Assembly (NCBI GenBank): GCA_944388605.1
Contig: CALXJJ010000011.1
Span: 1-44,757 of the forward strand
Reading direction: 5' to 3'
DNA from: an uncultured Clostridia bacterium
Lineage (GTDB): Bacteria > Bacillota > Clostridia > TANB77 > CAG-508
DNA: 44,757 nt
Position numbers and translations under genes: made by a program. Positions 8,614 through 17,489 of this stretch are shown in pieces; position 1 is the stretch's first letter; the number at the start of each line of letters is the position of its first letter. Under the pieces are notes generated by a model. That model was given only the letters and a program-made list of their open reading frames with translations, made no database searches and was not told where the DNA came from.

Positions 8614-9822
8614 TTATTTATTACTATTATTGATTAATTGCATTGTATCTTGAGCTATCATTAATTCCTCATTTGTAGGAACAACTAGTATTTTTATTTT
8701 AGAATTTATAGTAGATATTATGCTCTCTTCACCTTTAATTTTATTCTTTTCTTCATCTAATTCTACTCCTAAAAATTTCAAATTATCACAAATAGCTTTC
8801 CTTACATTTATTTGATTTTCTCCTATTCCTGCTGTAAATGCAATAGCATCAATTCCTTGCATTGAAACTGCATATTTAGCAATAAATTGTGCTACACTAT
8901 ATTCATATATTTTTAAAGCAAGTAAAGCTTTTTTATTTCCATTATTTGCTTCAGTTTCAATATCCCTAAAATCTGCTGATATATTAGATATTCCCCATAC
9001 TCCTGAATCTTTATTTAAAATTGATTCTATTTGTTCTATACTTAAATTTTCTTTTTTAATTAAAAATGTAACAATAGATGGATCTATATCTCCACTTCTA
9101 GTACACATTGGTATTCCGCTTAATGGAGTAAGCCCCATACTTGTATCTACTGACTTTCCACCATTAACAGCACAAATACTAGCTCCTTGTCCTAAATGGC
9201 ATACCACAGTTCTTAAATGTTCTAAAGGTTCATTTAATATTTTAGCAACTCTTTTTGATACATAAGAATGAGAAGTTCCATGAAATCCATATTTACGAAT
9301 TTTATATTTTTCATAATATTCATATGGTATTGGATAAATATAACTTTGTTCTGGCATAGTCTGATGAAAAGCTGTATCAAATACTGCTACCATTGGCTTT
9401 TCTGGCATTATTTTTCTGCAAGCTTCTATTCCTATAAGACCTGCCGGATTATGTATTGGTGCAAGCGGTACACATTCTTTTATCGCTTTTATCACTTCAT
9501 CATTTATTATAGTAGATGATTTAAATTTCTCTCCCCCATGTACTATTCTATGCCCTATTGCATCAATTTCTTTTAAAGATTCTATAACACCATATTTTTG
9601 GTCTAGTAATTGTTCTATTATTAAGTTTATAGCTTGTTCATGATTATCAACTTGTTCCTTAATAGTGTATTTTTGATCTTTTATTTTATGTGTTAATAGG
9701 CTTCCGCCTTGATTTTTTCCTATTCTCTCACAGTTTCCTTTTGCTATTACTTTATTATTTTCCATATTTATCAATTGGTATTTTAATGATGAACTCCCAC
9801 AATTTAATACTAATATTTTCAT
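8614..9822 (-). CDS. ackA: Acetate kinase, downstream paralog
   Basis: Interconverts acetyl phosphate plus ADP with acetate plus ATP, giving ATP in fermentation. 402 aa, full length. N-terminal LVLNCGSSSLKYQ, HRIVHGGEKF near 90, the FDTAFHQTMP segment near 145, KYGFHGTSH near 175, HLGQGASICA near 208 and SGDIDPSIVTF near 240. GAGAGGA precedes the ATG. It follows a second acetate kinase by about 40 bases and is the last gene of an apparent pta-ackA-ackA operon. Both copies keep the catalytic motifs, so neither looks decayed. Confidence 0.95.
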   Translation of the reverse strand: MKILVLNCGSSSLKYQLINMENNKVIAKGNCERIGKNQGGSLLTHKIKDQKYTIKEQVDNHEQAINLIIEQLLDQKYGVIESLKEIDAIGHRIVHGGEKFKSSTIINDEVIKAIKECVPLAPIHNPAGLIGIEACRKIMPEKPMVAVFDTAFHQTMPEQSYIYPIPYEYYEKYKIRKYGFHGTSHSYVSKRVAKILNEPLEHLRTVVCHLGQGASICAVNGGKSVDTSMGLTPLSGIPMCTRSGDIDPSIVTFLIKKENLSIEQIESILNKDSGVWGISNISADFRDIETEANNGNKKALLALKIYEYSVAQFIAKYAVSMQGIDAIAFTAGIGENQINVRKAICDNLKFLGVELDEEKNKIKGEESIISTINSKIKILVVPTNEELMIAQDTMQLINNSNK

Positions 9823-9873
9823 TTAATAAACATTCCTCTCTTATATAACTATATTATTGAAAATTATCATATA

Positions 9874-11064
9874 TTATTTTGTAAGTTCTAGTGTATCTTT
9901 AGCTATCATTAATTCTTCATCTGTTGGAACAATCCAAACTTTCACTTTAGATTCTGGTTTAGAAATTTCTCTTTCTACAGCTTTTACATTATTTGCTTCT
10001 AAATCTAATTCTAATCCCAAATATCCTAAATAATTACATACTTGTTCTCTTGTAAGAGGTCCTCTTTCTCCTACTCCGCCTTCAAATGTAATTACATCTA
10101 CACCATTCATAGTTGCTACATATCTTCCTATATATTGTGCTATAATATATGCATACTCTTCTAATGCAGAAATTGCTCTTTCATTACCTTGACTTGCGGC
10201 ATCCTCTATATCTCTATTATCTTCAGATATTCCTGATAATGCTAACAATCCAGATTTTTTATTTAATATTGTGTTCATTTGTTCAGGTGTTAAATTTTCT
10301 TTTTCCATTATAAAAGTTACAATTGAAGGATCTAAATCACCACTTCTAGTACCCATTGCAATACCAGCTACAGGAGTAAGCCCCATACTTGTATCTGCTG
10401 ATTTTCCATTTTGTATAGCACAAATACTAGCACCTTGTCCTAAATGACAACTAATAATTTTTAAATCCTCAACATCTTTATTTAATAATTTTGCTATTCT
10501 TTTTGAAACATATCTATGAGAAGTTCCATGGAATCCGTATTTGCGAACACCATATTTTTCATAATACTCATATGGTATTGGATACAAATATCTTTCTTTT
10601 GGTATTGTTTGATGAAAAGCTGTATCAAATACTGCTACCATTGGTTTTCCTGGCATTGATTTCATGCATGCCTTTATGCCAGATAAACCTGCTGGATTAT
10701 GTATTGGTGCAAGTGGTATACATTCTTCCACTGCTCTAATAACATCTTCAGTTATTAAAACTGATGACTTAAATTTTTCTCCTCCATGTACCATTCTATG
10801 TCCTATTGCATGTATATCATCTAATGAAGATATAACCCCATGTTCTTTATCCATTAATTGCTCTAATACAAAATTAATTGCTTCTTCATGATTTTTTGCT
10901 CTATGCTCGTATTTAAATTTTTCTCCATTGACCTTATGTGTAAGAAAAGAATTATCGCTTCCTATTCTTTCAAAATTTCCTTTTGCCATAATACTTTCAT
11001 CATCCATATTCATTAATTGATATTTTAATGATGAACTTCCACTGTTTAATACTAATATTTTCAT
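9874..11064 (-). CDS. ackA: Acetate kinase, upstream paralog
   Basis: 396-aa acetate kinase with the same motif set as its neighbour (LVLNSGSSSLKYQ, HRMVHGGEKF, FDTAFHQTIP, KYGFHGTSH, HLGQGASICA, RSGDLDPSIVTF). The start is the ATG at 11064, five bases after GGAGG; an earlier in-frame ATG at 11076 overlaps that SD. It follows pta by about 35 bases, so phosphotransacetylase and kinase are made together. The two kinases are clearly diverged along their length, so this is not a fresh duplication. Confidence 0.95.
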   Translation of the reverse strand: MKILVLNSGSSSLKYQLMNMDDESIMAKGNFERIGSDNSFLTHKVNGEKFKYEHRAKNHEEAINFVLEQLMDKEHGVISSLDDIHAIGHRMVHGGEKFKSSVLITEDVIRAVEECIPLAPIHNPAGLSGIKACMKSMPGKPMVAVFDTAFHQTIPKERYLYPIPYEYYEKYGVRKYGFHGTSHRYVSKRIAKLLNKDVEDLKIISCHLGQGASICAIQNGKSADTSMGLTPVAGIAMGTRSGDLDPSIVTFIMEKENLTPEQMNTILNKKSGLLALSGISEDNRDIEDAASQGNERAISALEEYAYIIAQYIGRYVATMNGVDVITFEGGVGERGPLTREQVCNYLGYLGLELDLEANNVKAVEREISKPESKVKVWIVPTDEELMIAKDTLELTK

Positions 11065-11100
11065 ATATACCTCCATAAAAACTATAATTATTATATAATA

Positions 11101-12102
11101 TTAACATTCATTTTGTGCTTGAACTGCAGTTATAGCAACTACTCCTGCAATATCTTTACTTGAACACCCTCTTGACAAATCATTAACAGGCTTAGCTATG
11201 CCTTGGCAAAGCGGTCCATAAGCTTCTGCTTTTGCCAATCTTTGTACAAGTTTATAACCAATGTTTCCAGCATCTAAGTCTGGGAATATAAGAGTATTTG
11301 CTCTTCCATGGACAGGACTACCTGGTGCTTTTAAATCCGCTATTTCAGGAATTATTGCAGCATCTAATTGCAATTCTCCATCACATATTAAATTTGGCTC
11401 TTTTGATTTTAATAATTTTGTAGCTTCGATTACTTTTTCAGTTAAAGGTGATTTTGCACTTCCATATGTGGAATATGATAACATTGCAACTCTTGGTTCT
11501 GCAGTAATTAATTGTTTAAAGCTTTTACTTGATGATATAGCTATTTCAGATAAAGCTTCTGCATCTGGGTATTCATTAAGTCCACTATCTGAAAATATAA
11601 ATGCACCTTTTTCTCCATATTCACAATTAGGTACTATAATTAAAAAAAATGCTGATACTAGTTTTGTATTAGGTGCTGTTTTTAATATTTGTAAAGCTGG
11701 TCTTAATGTATCTGCTGTAGAATGACAAGCACCAGATACTAGTCCATCTGCATCTCCACATTTCACCATCATCATTCCAAAATAAATTTCTTTTTTTAAA
11801 ATTTCTTTTGCTTTTTCTTCTGTTATTCCTTTATTCTTCCTTAGTTCATAAAAAGCTTTAACATAATTGCTAAATTTAGAAGATTTTAAAGGATCTACTA
11901 TTTGAACTCCTTCTATATTTAAATCTTGCTTTTTAGCTAATTTATAAATTTCTGCTTCATTTCCTATTAGAATTATTTTGGCAAATTTTTCTTTTAATAT
12001 TATTTCAGTTGCTTCTAATATTCTAATATCATTACTTTCTGGTAATACTATTGTTTTTATATCCTTTTTTGCTCTTTTTTTAATATCTTCTATAAATGAC
12101 AT
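11101..12102 (-). CDS. pta: Phosphate acetyltransferase
   Basis: Transfers acetyl from CoA to phosphate, feeding acetyl phosphate to the acetate kinases. 333 aa, the short single-domain form typical of Bacillota. Recognised by VLPESNDIRILEA near 20, GDADGLVSGACHSTADTLRPALQI near 125, GELQLDAA near 240, SPVHGRANTLIFPDLDAGNIGYKLVQRLA near 260 and the C-terminal GPLCQGIAKPVNDLSRGCS. AAGGGGG lies before the ATG. First gene of the acetate operon. Confidence 0.96.
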   Translation of the reverse strand: MSFIEDIKKRAKKDIKTIVLPESNDIRILEATEIILKEKFAKIILIGNEAEIYKLAKKQDLNIEGVQIVDPLKSSKFSNYVKAFYELRKNKGITEEKAKEILKKEIYFGMMMVKCGDADGLVSGACHSTADTLRPALQILKTAPNTKLVSAFFLIIVPNCEYGEKGAFIFSDSGLNEYPDAEALSEIAISSSKSFKQLITAEPRVAMLSYSTYGSAKSPLTEKVIEATKLLKSKEPNLICDGELQLDAAIIPEIADLKAPGSPVHGRANTLIFPDLDAGNIGYKLVQRLAKAEAYGPLCQGIAKPVNDLSRGCSSKDIAGVVAITAVQAQNEC

Positions 12103-12406
12103 TTTTATATCCCCCTTTTGTTGAATATAACATTATATAGTAGTGGCAGAAGTATTATTTTCCCATTGTATAATCACTACATATAAAATCCATATATATT
12201 ATATATGGATTTTATATAAAATACAAGATTTTAAGTTAAAATTTATAAATTAATATTCTTCATTGTGATTTGTGTTTTCTTCTATTTCAAATAGTAATTT
12301 ATTTATTACTTGTTCATCTATAATTATTTTAGCAATACATTCTTAATTTTTTTCTATTTGACTCTTTTTCTTTTATTATATATAATATTGCAAAGGAGAT
12401 TTAATA
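12103..12406. other. Divergent intergenic region between pta and the rlu gene
   Basis: No complete gene. It holds a long palindrome at 12182-12216 (TATAAAATCCATATATA and its complement). On the minus strand at about 12250-12345 there is an open run ending ...NKLLFEIEENTNHNEEY with no start codon, an in-frame stop at its head, and the palindrome after it. This may be the tail of a lost gene with its terminator. Confidence 0.4.
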
Positions 12407-13309
12407 ATGAAATTACAATATATAAATGAAAAATATAATACAATATATGATGTATTAAAAAATGAATTTGAAATATCTAATAGACTAATTACAAAAATTA
12501 AAAAATCGAAAAAAATTTTTTTAAATAATAGTTCTGTTTCATCACTGCAACAAATAAAAAAAGGAGATTTAATAGAGGTTTTATTAGATTTCGATGAAGA
12601 TTCAACTAATATAATTCCTACTAAAATGCCTCTTAAAATACTCTACGAAGATGATAGTTTATTAATTGTTAATAAATCAGCTAATATTGCAATTCATCCT
12701 TCTATATTACATTACTCTAATACATTGTCAAATGGAGTAAAATATTATTTTAATGAAATAGGACTACAAAGAAAAATCAGACCCGTAAATCGACTTGATA
12801 GAGATACATCTGGTATAGTTATTTTCGCTAAAAATGAATATGTACAAGAATGTTTGATAAAACAAATGTCAAATAATAGTTTTAAAAAAGAATATATTGC
12901 TTTATGTGAAGGAGTATTTGAAAAAAAAGAAGGAACAATAAATGCACCTATATCAAGAAAAGAAAATAGTATAATAGAAAGATGTATAAATAATGATGGC
13001 GAAAAAGCAATTACTCATTTTTTAGTTCTTCATAGATTTTCCAACTATACTTTAGTTCAATGTATACTTGAAACTGGAAGGACTCATCAGATAAGAGTAC
13101 ATATGAGTTATATAGGACATCCTATAATTGGAGATACTTTATATGGAAACTCATCTAATTTAATAAATAGACAAGCATTACATGCATATAAAATAATATT
13201 TGTTCATCCATTAACAAAAAAAATTATGAGATTCATATCTCCAATACCAGAAGATATGAAAAAGGCATACGAGAAAATCCTTGAAAATACTAAAGGATCA
13301 AATAAATAG
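12407..13309 (+). CDS. RluA-family pseudouridine synthase
   Basis: Isomerises specific uridines in ribosomal RNA (or tRNA) to pseudouridine. 300 aa. N-terminal S4-like RNA-binding segment at about 1-70, then the catalytic domain with the hallmark RPVNRLDRDTSGIVIFAKN near 128-146, whose Asp in RLDRD is the nucleophile. The conserved ETGRTHQIRVHMSYIGHPIIGDTLYG segment lies near 220-245. AAAGGAGA precedes the ATG. The RluD-type motif set is clear, but the exact target cannot be assigned. Confidence 0.93.
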   Translation: MKLQYINEKYNTIYDVLKNEFEISNRLITKIKKSKKIFLNNSSVSSLQQIKKGDLIEVLLDFDEDSTNIIPTKMPLKILYEDDSLLIVNKSANIAIHPSILHYSNTLSNGVKYYFNEIGLQRKIRPVNRLDRDTSGIVIFAKNEYVQECLIKQMSNNSFKKEYIALCEGVFEKKEGTINAPISRKENSIIERCINNDGEKAITHFLVLHRFSNYTLVQCILETGRTHQIRVHMSYIGHPIIGDTLYGNSSNLINRQALHAYKIIFVHPLTKKIMRFISPIPEDMKKAYEKILENTKGSNK

Positions 13310-13334
13310 TCTCATTTCCTATAAAAGAAAAAAA

Positions 13335-13361
13335 TGTGCATTAAATATAATTTAATACACA
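13335..13361 (-). terminator. Terminator of RNase P RNA
   Basis: On the minus strand TGTGTATTAAAT and ATTTAATGCACA form a stem followed by seven T. It sits just past the 3' end of rnpB and between it and the convergent rlu gene. Confidence 0.7.
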
Positions 13362-13369
13362 AATAAGTA

Positions 13370-13704
13370 AAACTATAAGCCGGGTTCTGTCATGAATAGT
13401 CATTTATCTAGGCTATATATTGCTATATAGCTCAAGCCACGCACGTAGAAGACGGCGAGCAACCTTAATCTTCTTTTGCGGTGTTGCTCCAGGTGGGGTT
13501 TACATTGACCCAATATGTCACCATATTAGCGGTAAGCTCTTACCTCACCTTTTCACCCTTACCATTTCTGGCGGTTATTTTCTGTTGCACTTTCCTTAAG
13601 GTTTCCCTCACTGGACGTTATCCAGCACCATTGCTCTATGGAGCCCGGACTTTCCTCATATACAACCTTTCGGTATTATATACGCGACTATTTATTTTAC
13701 TCTA
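13370..13704 (-). ncRNA. rnpB: RNase P RNA
   Basis: The catalytic RNA of RNase P, which trims tRNA 5' ends. The minus strand carries the universal GAGGAAAGTCCGGGCTCC motif with the following ATAGAGC segment (about 13640-13665), the AGGGTGAAAAGGTGAGGTAAGAG segment near 13560 and the 3' core ending GACAGAACCCGGCTTATAG near 13375. Its GC content is far above the neighbours, as expected of a structured RNA. The ends are placed from the promoter upstream and the last conserved bases, so they are good to a few nucleotides. Confidence 0.95.
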
Positions 13705-13710
13705 ATATAT

Positions 13711-13739
13711 ATTTTAAGATATTTTTTTTATAAAGTCAA
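13711..13739 (-). promoter_or_regulatory. Sigma-A promoter of rnpB
   Basis: Minus-strand TTGACT (13734-13739) and TAAAAT (13711-13716) are 17 bases apart. They place transcription start a few bases downstream, close to 13704. Confidence 0.65.
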
Positions 13740-13745
13740 TATTAT

Positions 13746-14633
13746 TTACATTATTGATATTTCTTCCATTAAATATTTATATTTCATATAATATATATCT
13801 TTATTCTGTTCCGTAATTGATGTTTTTGTTTCATTTAATAATATATATGATTTATCTATATTATATTTTTCTGTATAAGAAACATCTTTTATTATTACTT
13901 CCATACTATTTATTGCTGAATCTATATTTTTAACTGCTTCTTCCCAATTATCTATACTAACATTTGTATATGAGTTAATAATATCTGACTTAACACTATA
14001 TATTTTATTTTCTAAATTATTAGCCGAAAATGAATTAACATATACTGGTATATATGAATACATTGATGATATTATATTTAATGCTTCATTCTTATTTTCA
14101 TTATTTATTTCTACAGATATTCTATTAATTAAATTACTAAAAGCTAATAAATCAGAATTTTGTACATTTATTTTTTGTAAATCTAACATAATTGTAGGCC
14201 ATGACATATACAATTCTTCAACTGTTTGTGCTAGAGATCCCCAATTAATTTCTTCTGATTTATTTGTAAAAAAGTTTTTAGCTTCTACTTCTGAATAACT
14301 TTGCCCTTTAGTAGTAGAATTACTATTTTGTTTTGAATTTTCTTCAGAATTTTTTTCTTCTGATGAATCATTATTTTTTTCATCAGACTCACTATTTTCT
14401 TCTTTACCACTACTTGAATTTTGTTCATCTATTTTACTATTAGATGTCCTATAATTGCTAAAAGATATATTATTTAAACCATTTGCTATAGAAATAATTT
14501 TAGAATCTACATACTTAATTTCTTCTAACACTTTCTCTTTTGAAATTTTTTCGTCATATTGATTGTTTGAACATCCTGTTAAAATACATACAGTTAAACA
14601 TAATAATATCAATAAATAAAATATTTTTCTCAT
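13746..14633 (-). CDS. Predicted lipoprotein of unknown function
   Basis: 295 aa. Type II signal peptide with lipobox LTGC near residue 20, so it should be lipid-anchored outside the cell. A low-complexity Ser/Glu/Asn/Lys linker spans about 70-120. The rest is helical with no motif I recognise (VEELYMSWPTIMLDLQKINV). The start is the ATG at 14633, after AAAGGA; a GTG three codons earlier is possible. It has no close operon partner. Confidence 0.7.
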   Translation of the reverse strand: MRKIFYLLILLCLTVCILTGCSNNQYDEKISKEKVLEEIKYVDSKIISIANGLNNISFSNYRTSNSKIDEQNSSSGKEENSESDEKNNDSSEEKNSEENSKQNSNSTTKGQSYSEVEAKNFFTNKSEEINWGSLAQTVEELYMSWPTIMLDLQKINVQNSDLLAFSNLINRISVEINNENKNEALNIISSMYSYIPVYVNSFSANNLENKIYSVKSDIINSYTNVSIDNWEEAVKNIDSAINSMEVIIKDVSYTEKYNIDKSYILLNETKTSITEQNKDIYYMKYKYLMEEISIM

Positions 14634-14808
14634 ATTTATCACATTCCTTTTTTTCGTACTTTAGTTAATTTAACTAAAGTTTACTAATTTCAAAATTTTA
14701 CCTATCTTCAACTAAGTATACAAATTACCTTTTATTCTCTTGTATAGTATGGGCATTTTTTGAAATAATATGTATTATAAAGAATAAATATATATGAAAG
14801 GTTTTTAT

Positions 14809-15150
14809 ATGAGAAGTATTGTTCATTTGTATAGCAATAAATATAGTGAAATAAATCGATTTTTAGAAAAATTTTATTGTAAAAGTAATAAGATTATTGA
14901 AGACTATTCTAAAGTTTCTAATTCAAGTGATGAGTCTAGTGGTTATCATACTAAAATTAATGACAAAGAGTGGAAAAAAGAATATAATAATCCAATAGAT
15001 ATTATAGATATAATGTCAGCACTTATAGATAATAATGAAACCTATGATATTTCTATGTGGATTAGTTTAGATGAAGGACTATTTATATATGTAAATAATG
15101 ATAATCTTGATGACATAATAAAATATTTATATGAACGTTTTCCATATTAA
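14809..15150 (+). CDS. Small conserved-looking protein of unknown function
   Basis: 113 aa, soluble, acidic. The ATG at 14809 follows GAAAGG at suitable distance; the ATG five codons upstream has no SD. N-terminal MRSIVHLYSNKYSEINRFLEKFY, C-terminal segment IDIMSALIDNNETYDISMWISLDEGLFIYVNNDNLDDIIKYLYERF, suggesting a small alpha/beta fold. I do not recognise the family and it stands alone. Confidence 0.65.
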   Translation: MRSIVHLYSNKYSEINRFLEKFYCKSNKIIEDYSKVSNSSDESSGYHTKINDKEWKKEYNNPIDIIDIMSALIDNNETYDISMWISLDEGLFIYVNNDNLDDIIKYLYERFPY

Positions 15151-15165
15151 TGTTCTAAATATAGA

Positions 15166-15240
15166 ATAATTTTACGAAGTCAGAATTTTGTGAAATTGAT
15201 TTAATATATTAGGAAAGTCATTCTGACTTTTCCTAATATA
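15166..15240 (+). repeat. Partial dispersed repeat with hairpin
   Basis: AAGTCAGAATTTTGTGAAATTGATT (a diverged core) followed by the hairpin at 15205-15240 with arms TATATTAGGAAA and TTTCCTAATATA around GTCATTCTGAC. The hairpin is nearly the same as the one at 23061-23106. The inverted-repeat head module is missing. Confidence 0.75.
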
Positions 15241-15328
15241 AGAATAAACAGGAAGAGTAAATATAATCTCTTCCCTAAAATAAAATTTGAAAATTAAATA
15301 ATTTTAAAATTTAATTATATGCATGTTT

Positions 15329-15772
15329 TTAATTATTTTCTTTTTCATCATTTAAAATTTCAAGAGTGTCTTCGGCATAATCTTGAACATCGCAATTTTT
15401 TATTTCGTTTTCACTCTGATTTGCACCACAATTTGGGCAAAATTTATATTCTTTTAATATCTTAGAATAACAATTTTTACATTCTTTAATATCTTTTAAA
15501 TCTAATAGTTGATTTGAAATATTTTTTATTTCATCTGATAATATATCTATATTTTTTATTTTTTCTTCTATTATATCGTTTTCTTCTAAATCTAGATCCA
15601 AATGTTTTCTATACACACTCTTACCTATTTCTTTATATAAAGTATTTATTTGAGATTTTTTATTATTCATATTTATTCTTAATTTTGCCTCTTTTGATAA
15701 TTTGTTTGTTTTATCTGCTGTAAATTGGTATGCTTTTGTAGCAGTTTTACCAATTCTATCAAAAATATCCAT
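15329..15772 (-). CDS. Coiled-coil protein with C-terminal zinc ribbon
   Basis: 147 aa. A basic N-terminus (MDIFDRIGKTATKAYQFTADKTNKLSKEAKL), a helical coiled-coil region at about 35-95, then CKNC and CPNC pairs near 98-117 that should bind one zinc ion, and an acidic tail. This layout is common in small zinc-ribbon proteins of Clostridia with no assigned role. GGATGGAGG lies just upstream of the ATG. Confidence 0.75.
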   Translation of the reverse strand: MDIFDRIGKTATKAYQFTADKTNKLSKEAKLRINMNNKKSQINTLYKEIGKSVYRKHLDLDLEENDIIEEKIKNIDILSDEIKNISNQLLDLKDIKECKNCYSKILKEYKFCPNCGANQSENEIKNCDVQDYAEDTLEILNDEKENN

Positions 15773-15845
15773 ATATATCCTCCATCCTTTAAACAGTAAA
15801 TTTTTTAAATCTCTATACTTTATATTATGATTTAATAAATTTTAA

Positions 15846-16829
15846 TTATTCAGCTTTTTTTTCTCTCGACATTAAATCAATTAAAGCTTCTTTGGGCTTT
15901 AGTCCATTATATAGCACATTATATGCTGTTTCCACTATTGGCATTTCTACATCGTATTTCTTCGCCAATCTATAAGCGACATCTATATTATCTATACTTT
16001 CTATTGTCATTCCAATCTCTTTTTTTGTCTCTTCTATAGTTAATCCTCTACCTATACATCTTCCCGCTCTTCTGTTTCTACTTAAATCACTCATACAAGT
16101 AACTAGTAAATCTCCTAATCCAGATAAACCATAAAAAGTTTCTTTATTTGCTCCCATTTTCTCACCGAGTCTAGTTATTTCTACTAATCCTCTTGTTGCA
16201 AGTGCTGCAAATGTATTTGAACCTGTATCTATTTCTACTGCAATTCCTGCACAAAATGCAATAATATTTTTTAGAGCTCCACCTATTTCAACTCCAGTAA
16301 TATCTTTCGATGTATAAATTCTCATTTTTTCATTCATAAAATTATCTTGTACTAATTTTAAAACATTGTCATCTTCAGAAGCTATAACAATTGCTGTTGG
16401 TATTCCTATTGATACTTCTTCTGCATGACTTGGTCCTGAGAAAACACCTTTTGGAACATTGGGTAATTCTTCATCCATTACTTGACTAAGCATTAAAAGA
16501 GAGGACGATTCAAATCCTTTTGAACACATTATTACAGGTTGGTTTGTTATAAAATTTTTATACTGATTTATTACATTTCTAGTTACTTTTGATGGTGTAA
16601 CATGAAATATTATATCAGTTCCTTCTACAACTTTTTCCATATCTGTATAACATGTTATATTGTTTTCTATTGTTAAATATGGTAAAAATTTGCATTTTTT
16701 ATCTTTATTTATCATATCCGCTTCTTCTTTTGCAAATGACCAAATTTTTACATTATATCCCATTTTAGCTATATGAGTAGCAATAGCTGCTCCCCAACTT
16801 CCACTTCCTATTATAGCTATATTTTCCAC
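15846..16829 (-). CDS. gpsA: Glycerol-3-phosphate dehydrogenase [NAD(P)+]
   Basis: Reduces dihydroxyacetone phosphate to sn-glycerol 3-phosphate for phospholipid synthesis. 327 aa with N-terminal Rossmann motif (IIGSGSWGAAIATHIA), VMCSKGFE-like segment near 110, GPSHAEEVSIGIPTAIVIA near 140, the catalytic-lysine region GGALKNIIAFCAGIA near 190, and SRNRRAGRCIGRGL near 250. The start is GTG, preceded by AAAGGA. It follows plsY by about 17 bases, so precursor supply and acyl transfer are co-expressed. Confidence 0.96.
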   Translation of the reverse strand: MENIAIIGSGSWGAAIATHIAKMGYNVKIWSFAKEEADMINKDKKCKFLPYLTIENNITCYTDMEKVVEGTDIIFHVTPSKVTRNVINQYKNFITNQPVIMCSKGFESSSLLMLSQVMDEELPNVPKGVFSGPSHAEEVSIGIPTAIVIASEDDNVLKLVQDNFMNEKMRIYTSKDITGVEIGGALKNIIAFCAGIAVEIDTGSNTFAALATRGLVEITRLGEKMGANKETFYGLSGLGDLLVTCMSDLSRNRRAGRCIGRGLTIEETKKEIGMTIESIDNIDVAYRLAKKYDVEMPIVETAYNVLYNGLKPKEALIDLMSREKKAE

Positions 16830-16846
16830 TTTTACCCCATTCCTTT

Positions 16847-17467
16847 CTATTTAAAACTTATCTTATTTTCAGTTCCATTTAATAATCTTTTTACATTTTC
16901 CCTATGATTAAATACAACCAATATTGCAAGTATTATACTATATACTAAATAATTCCCTGGAACAATATAATTTGTATTAATAAATATTGTTAATACAGGA
17001 AATAAAATAGCAGCTGCTACAGAACCTAATGAAACTATTTTAGTCAAAGCCATTAATACTAGTGCAAATACTAGACAAATTAATCCTATCTTCCAATTTG
17101 ACATCAATAATATTCCTAATGATGTAGCTACACCTTTTCCACCTTTAAAACCAAAAAATATTGGAAATGTGTGTCCTAAAATAACAAATATACCTGCTAC
17201 TTGAACCAATAATGCTTTATTTTGAGTTGGTACTATATTTCCTAAAATTATAGCTATTAATATAGCAACTACTCCTTTCAATATATCACAGATTAATGTT
17301 ATTACTGCTGCTTTTTTTCCAACAGACCTAAGCATATTTGTTGTACCTGCATTTCCACTTCCTTTTTGTCTTACATCAAAACCTGCGATTTTCTTACTAA
17401 GCATTATTGAAAAATTAATACTTCCAATTAGATATGCAATTATTGCTATTGCGATTATAGTTCCCAT
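16847..17467 (-). CDS. plsY: Acyl-phosphate:glycerol-3-phosphate acyltransferase PlsY
   Basis: Membrane enzyme that moves an acyl group from acyl phosphate to glycerol 3-phosphate, the first step of phosphatidic acid synthesis. 206 aa with several membrane segments. The three family motifs are visible: SINFSIMLSK, GSGNAGTTNMLRSVGKKAA near 35 and GFKGGKGVATSLGILL near 105. ATG start after GAAAGGA. It lies between der and gpsA in the common der-plsY-gpsA order. Confidence 0.96.
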   Translation of the reverse strand: MGTIIAIAIIAYLIGSINFSIMLSKKIAGFDVRQKGSGNAGTTNMLRSVGKKAAVITLICDILKGVVAILIAIILGNIVPTQNKALLVQVAGIFVILGHTFPIFFGFKGGKGVATSLGILLMSNWKIGLICLVFALVLMALTKIVSLGSVAAAILFPVLTIFINTNYIVPGNYLVYSIILAILVVFNHRENVKRLLNGTENKISFK

Positions 17468-17489
17468 AATTCATCCCATTCCTTTCTTT

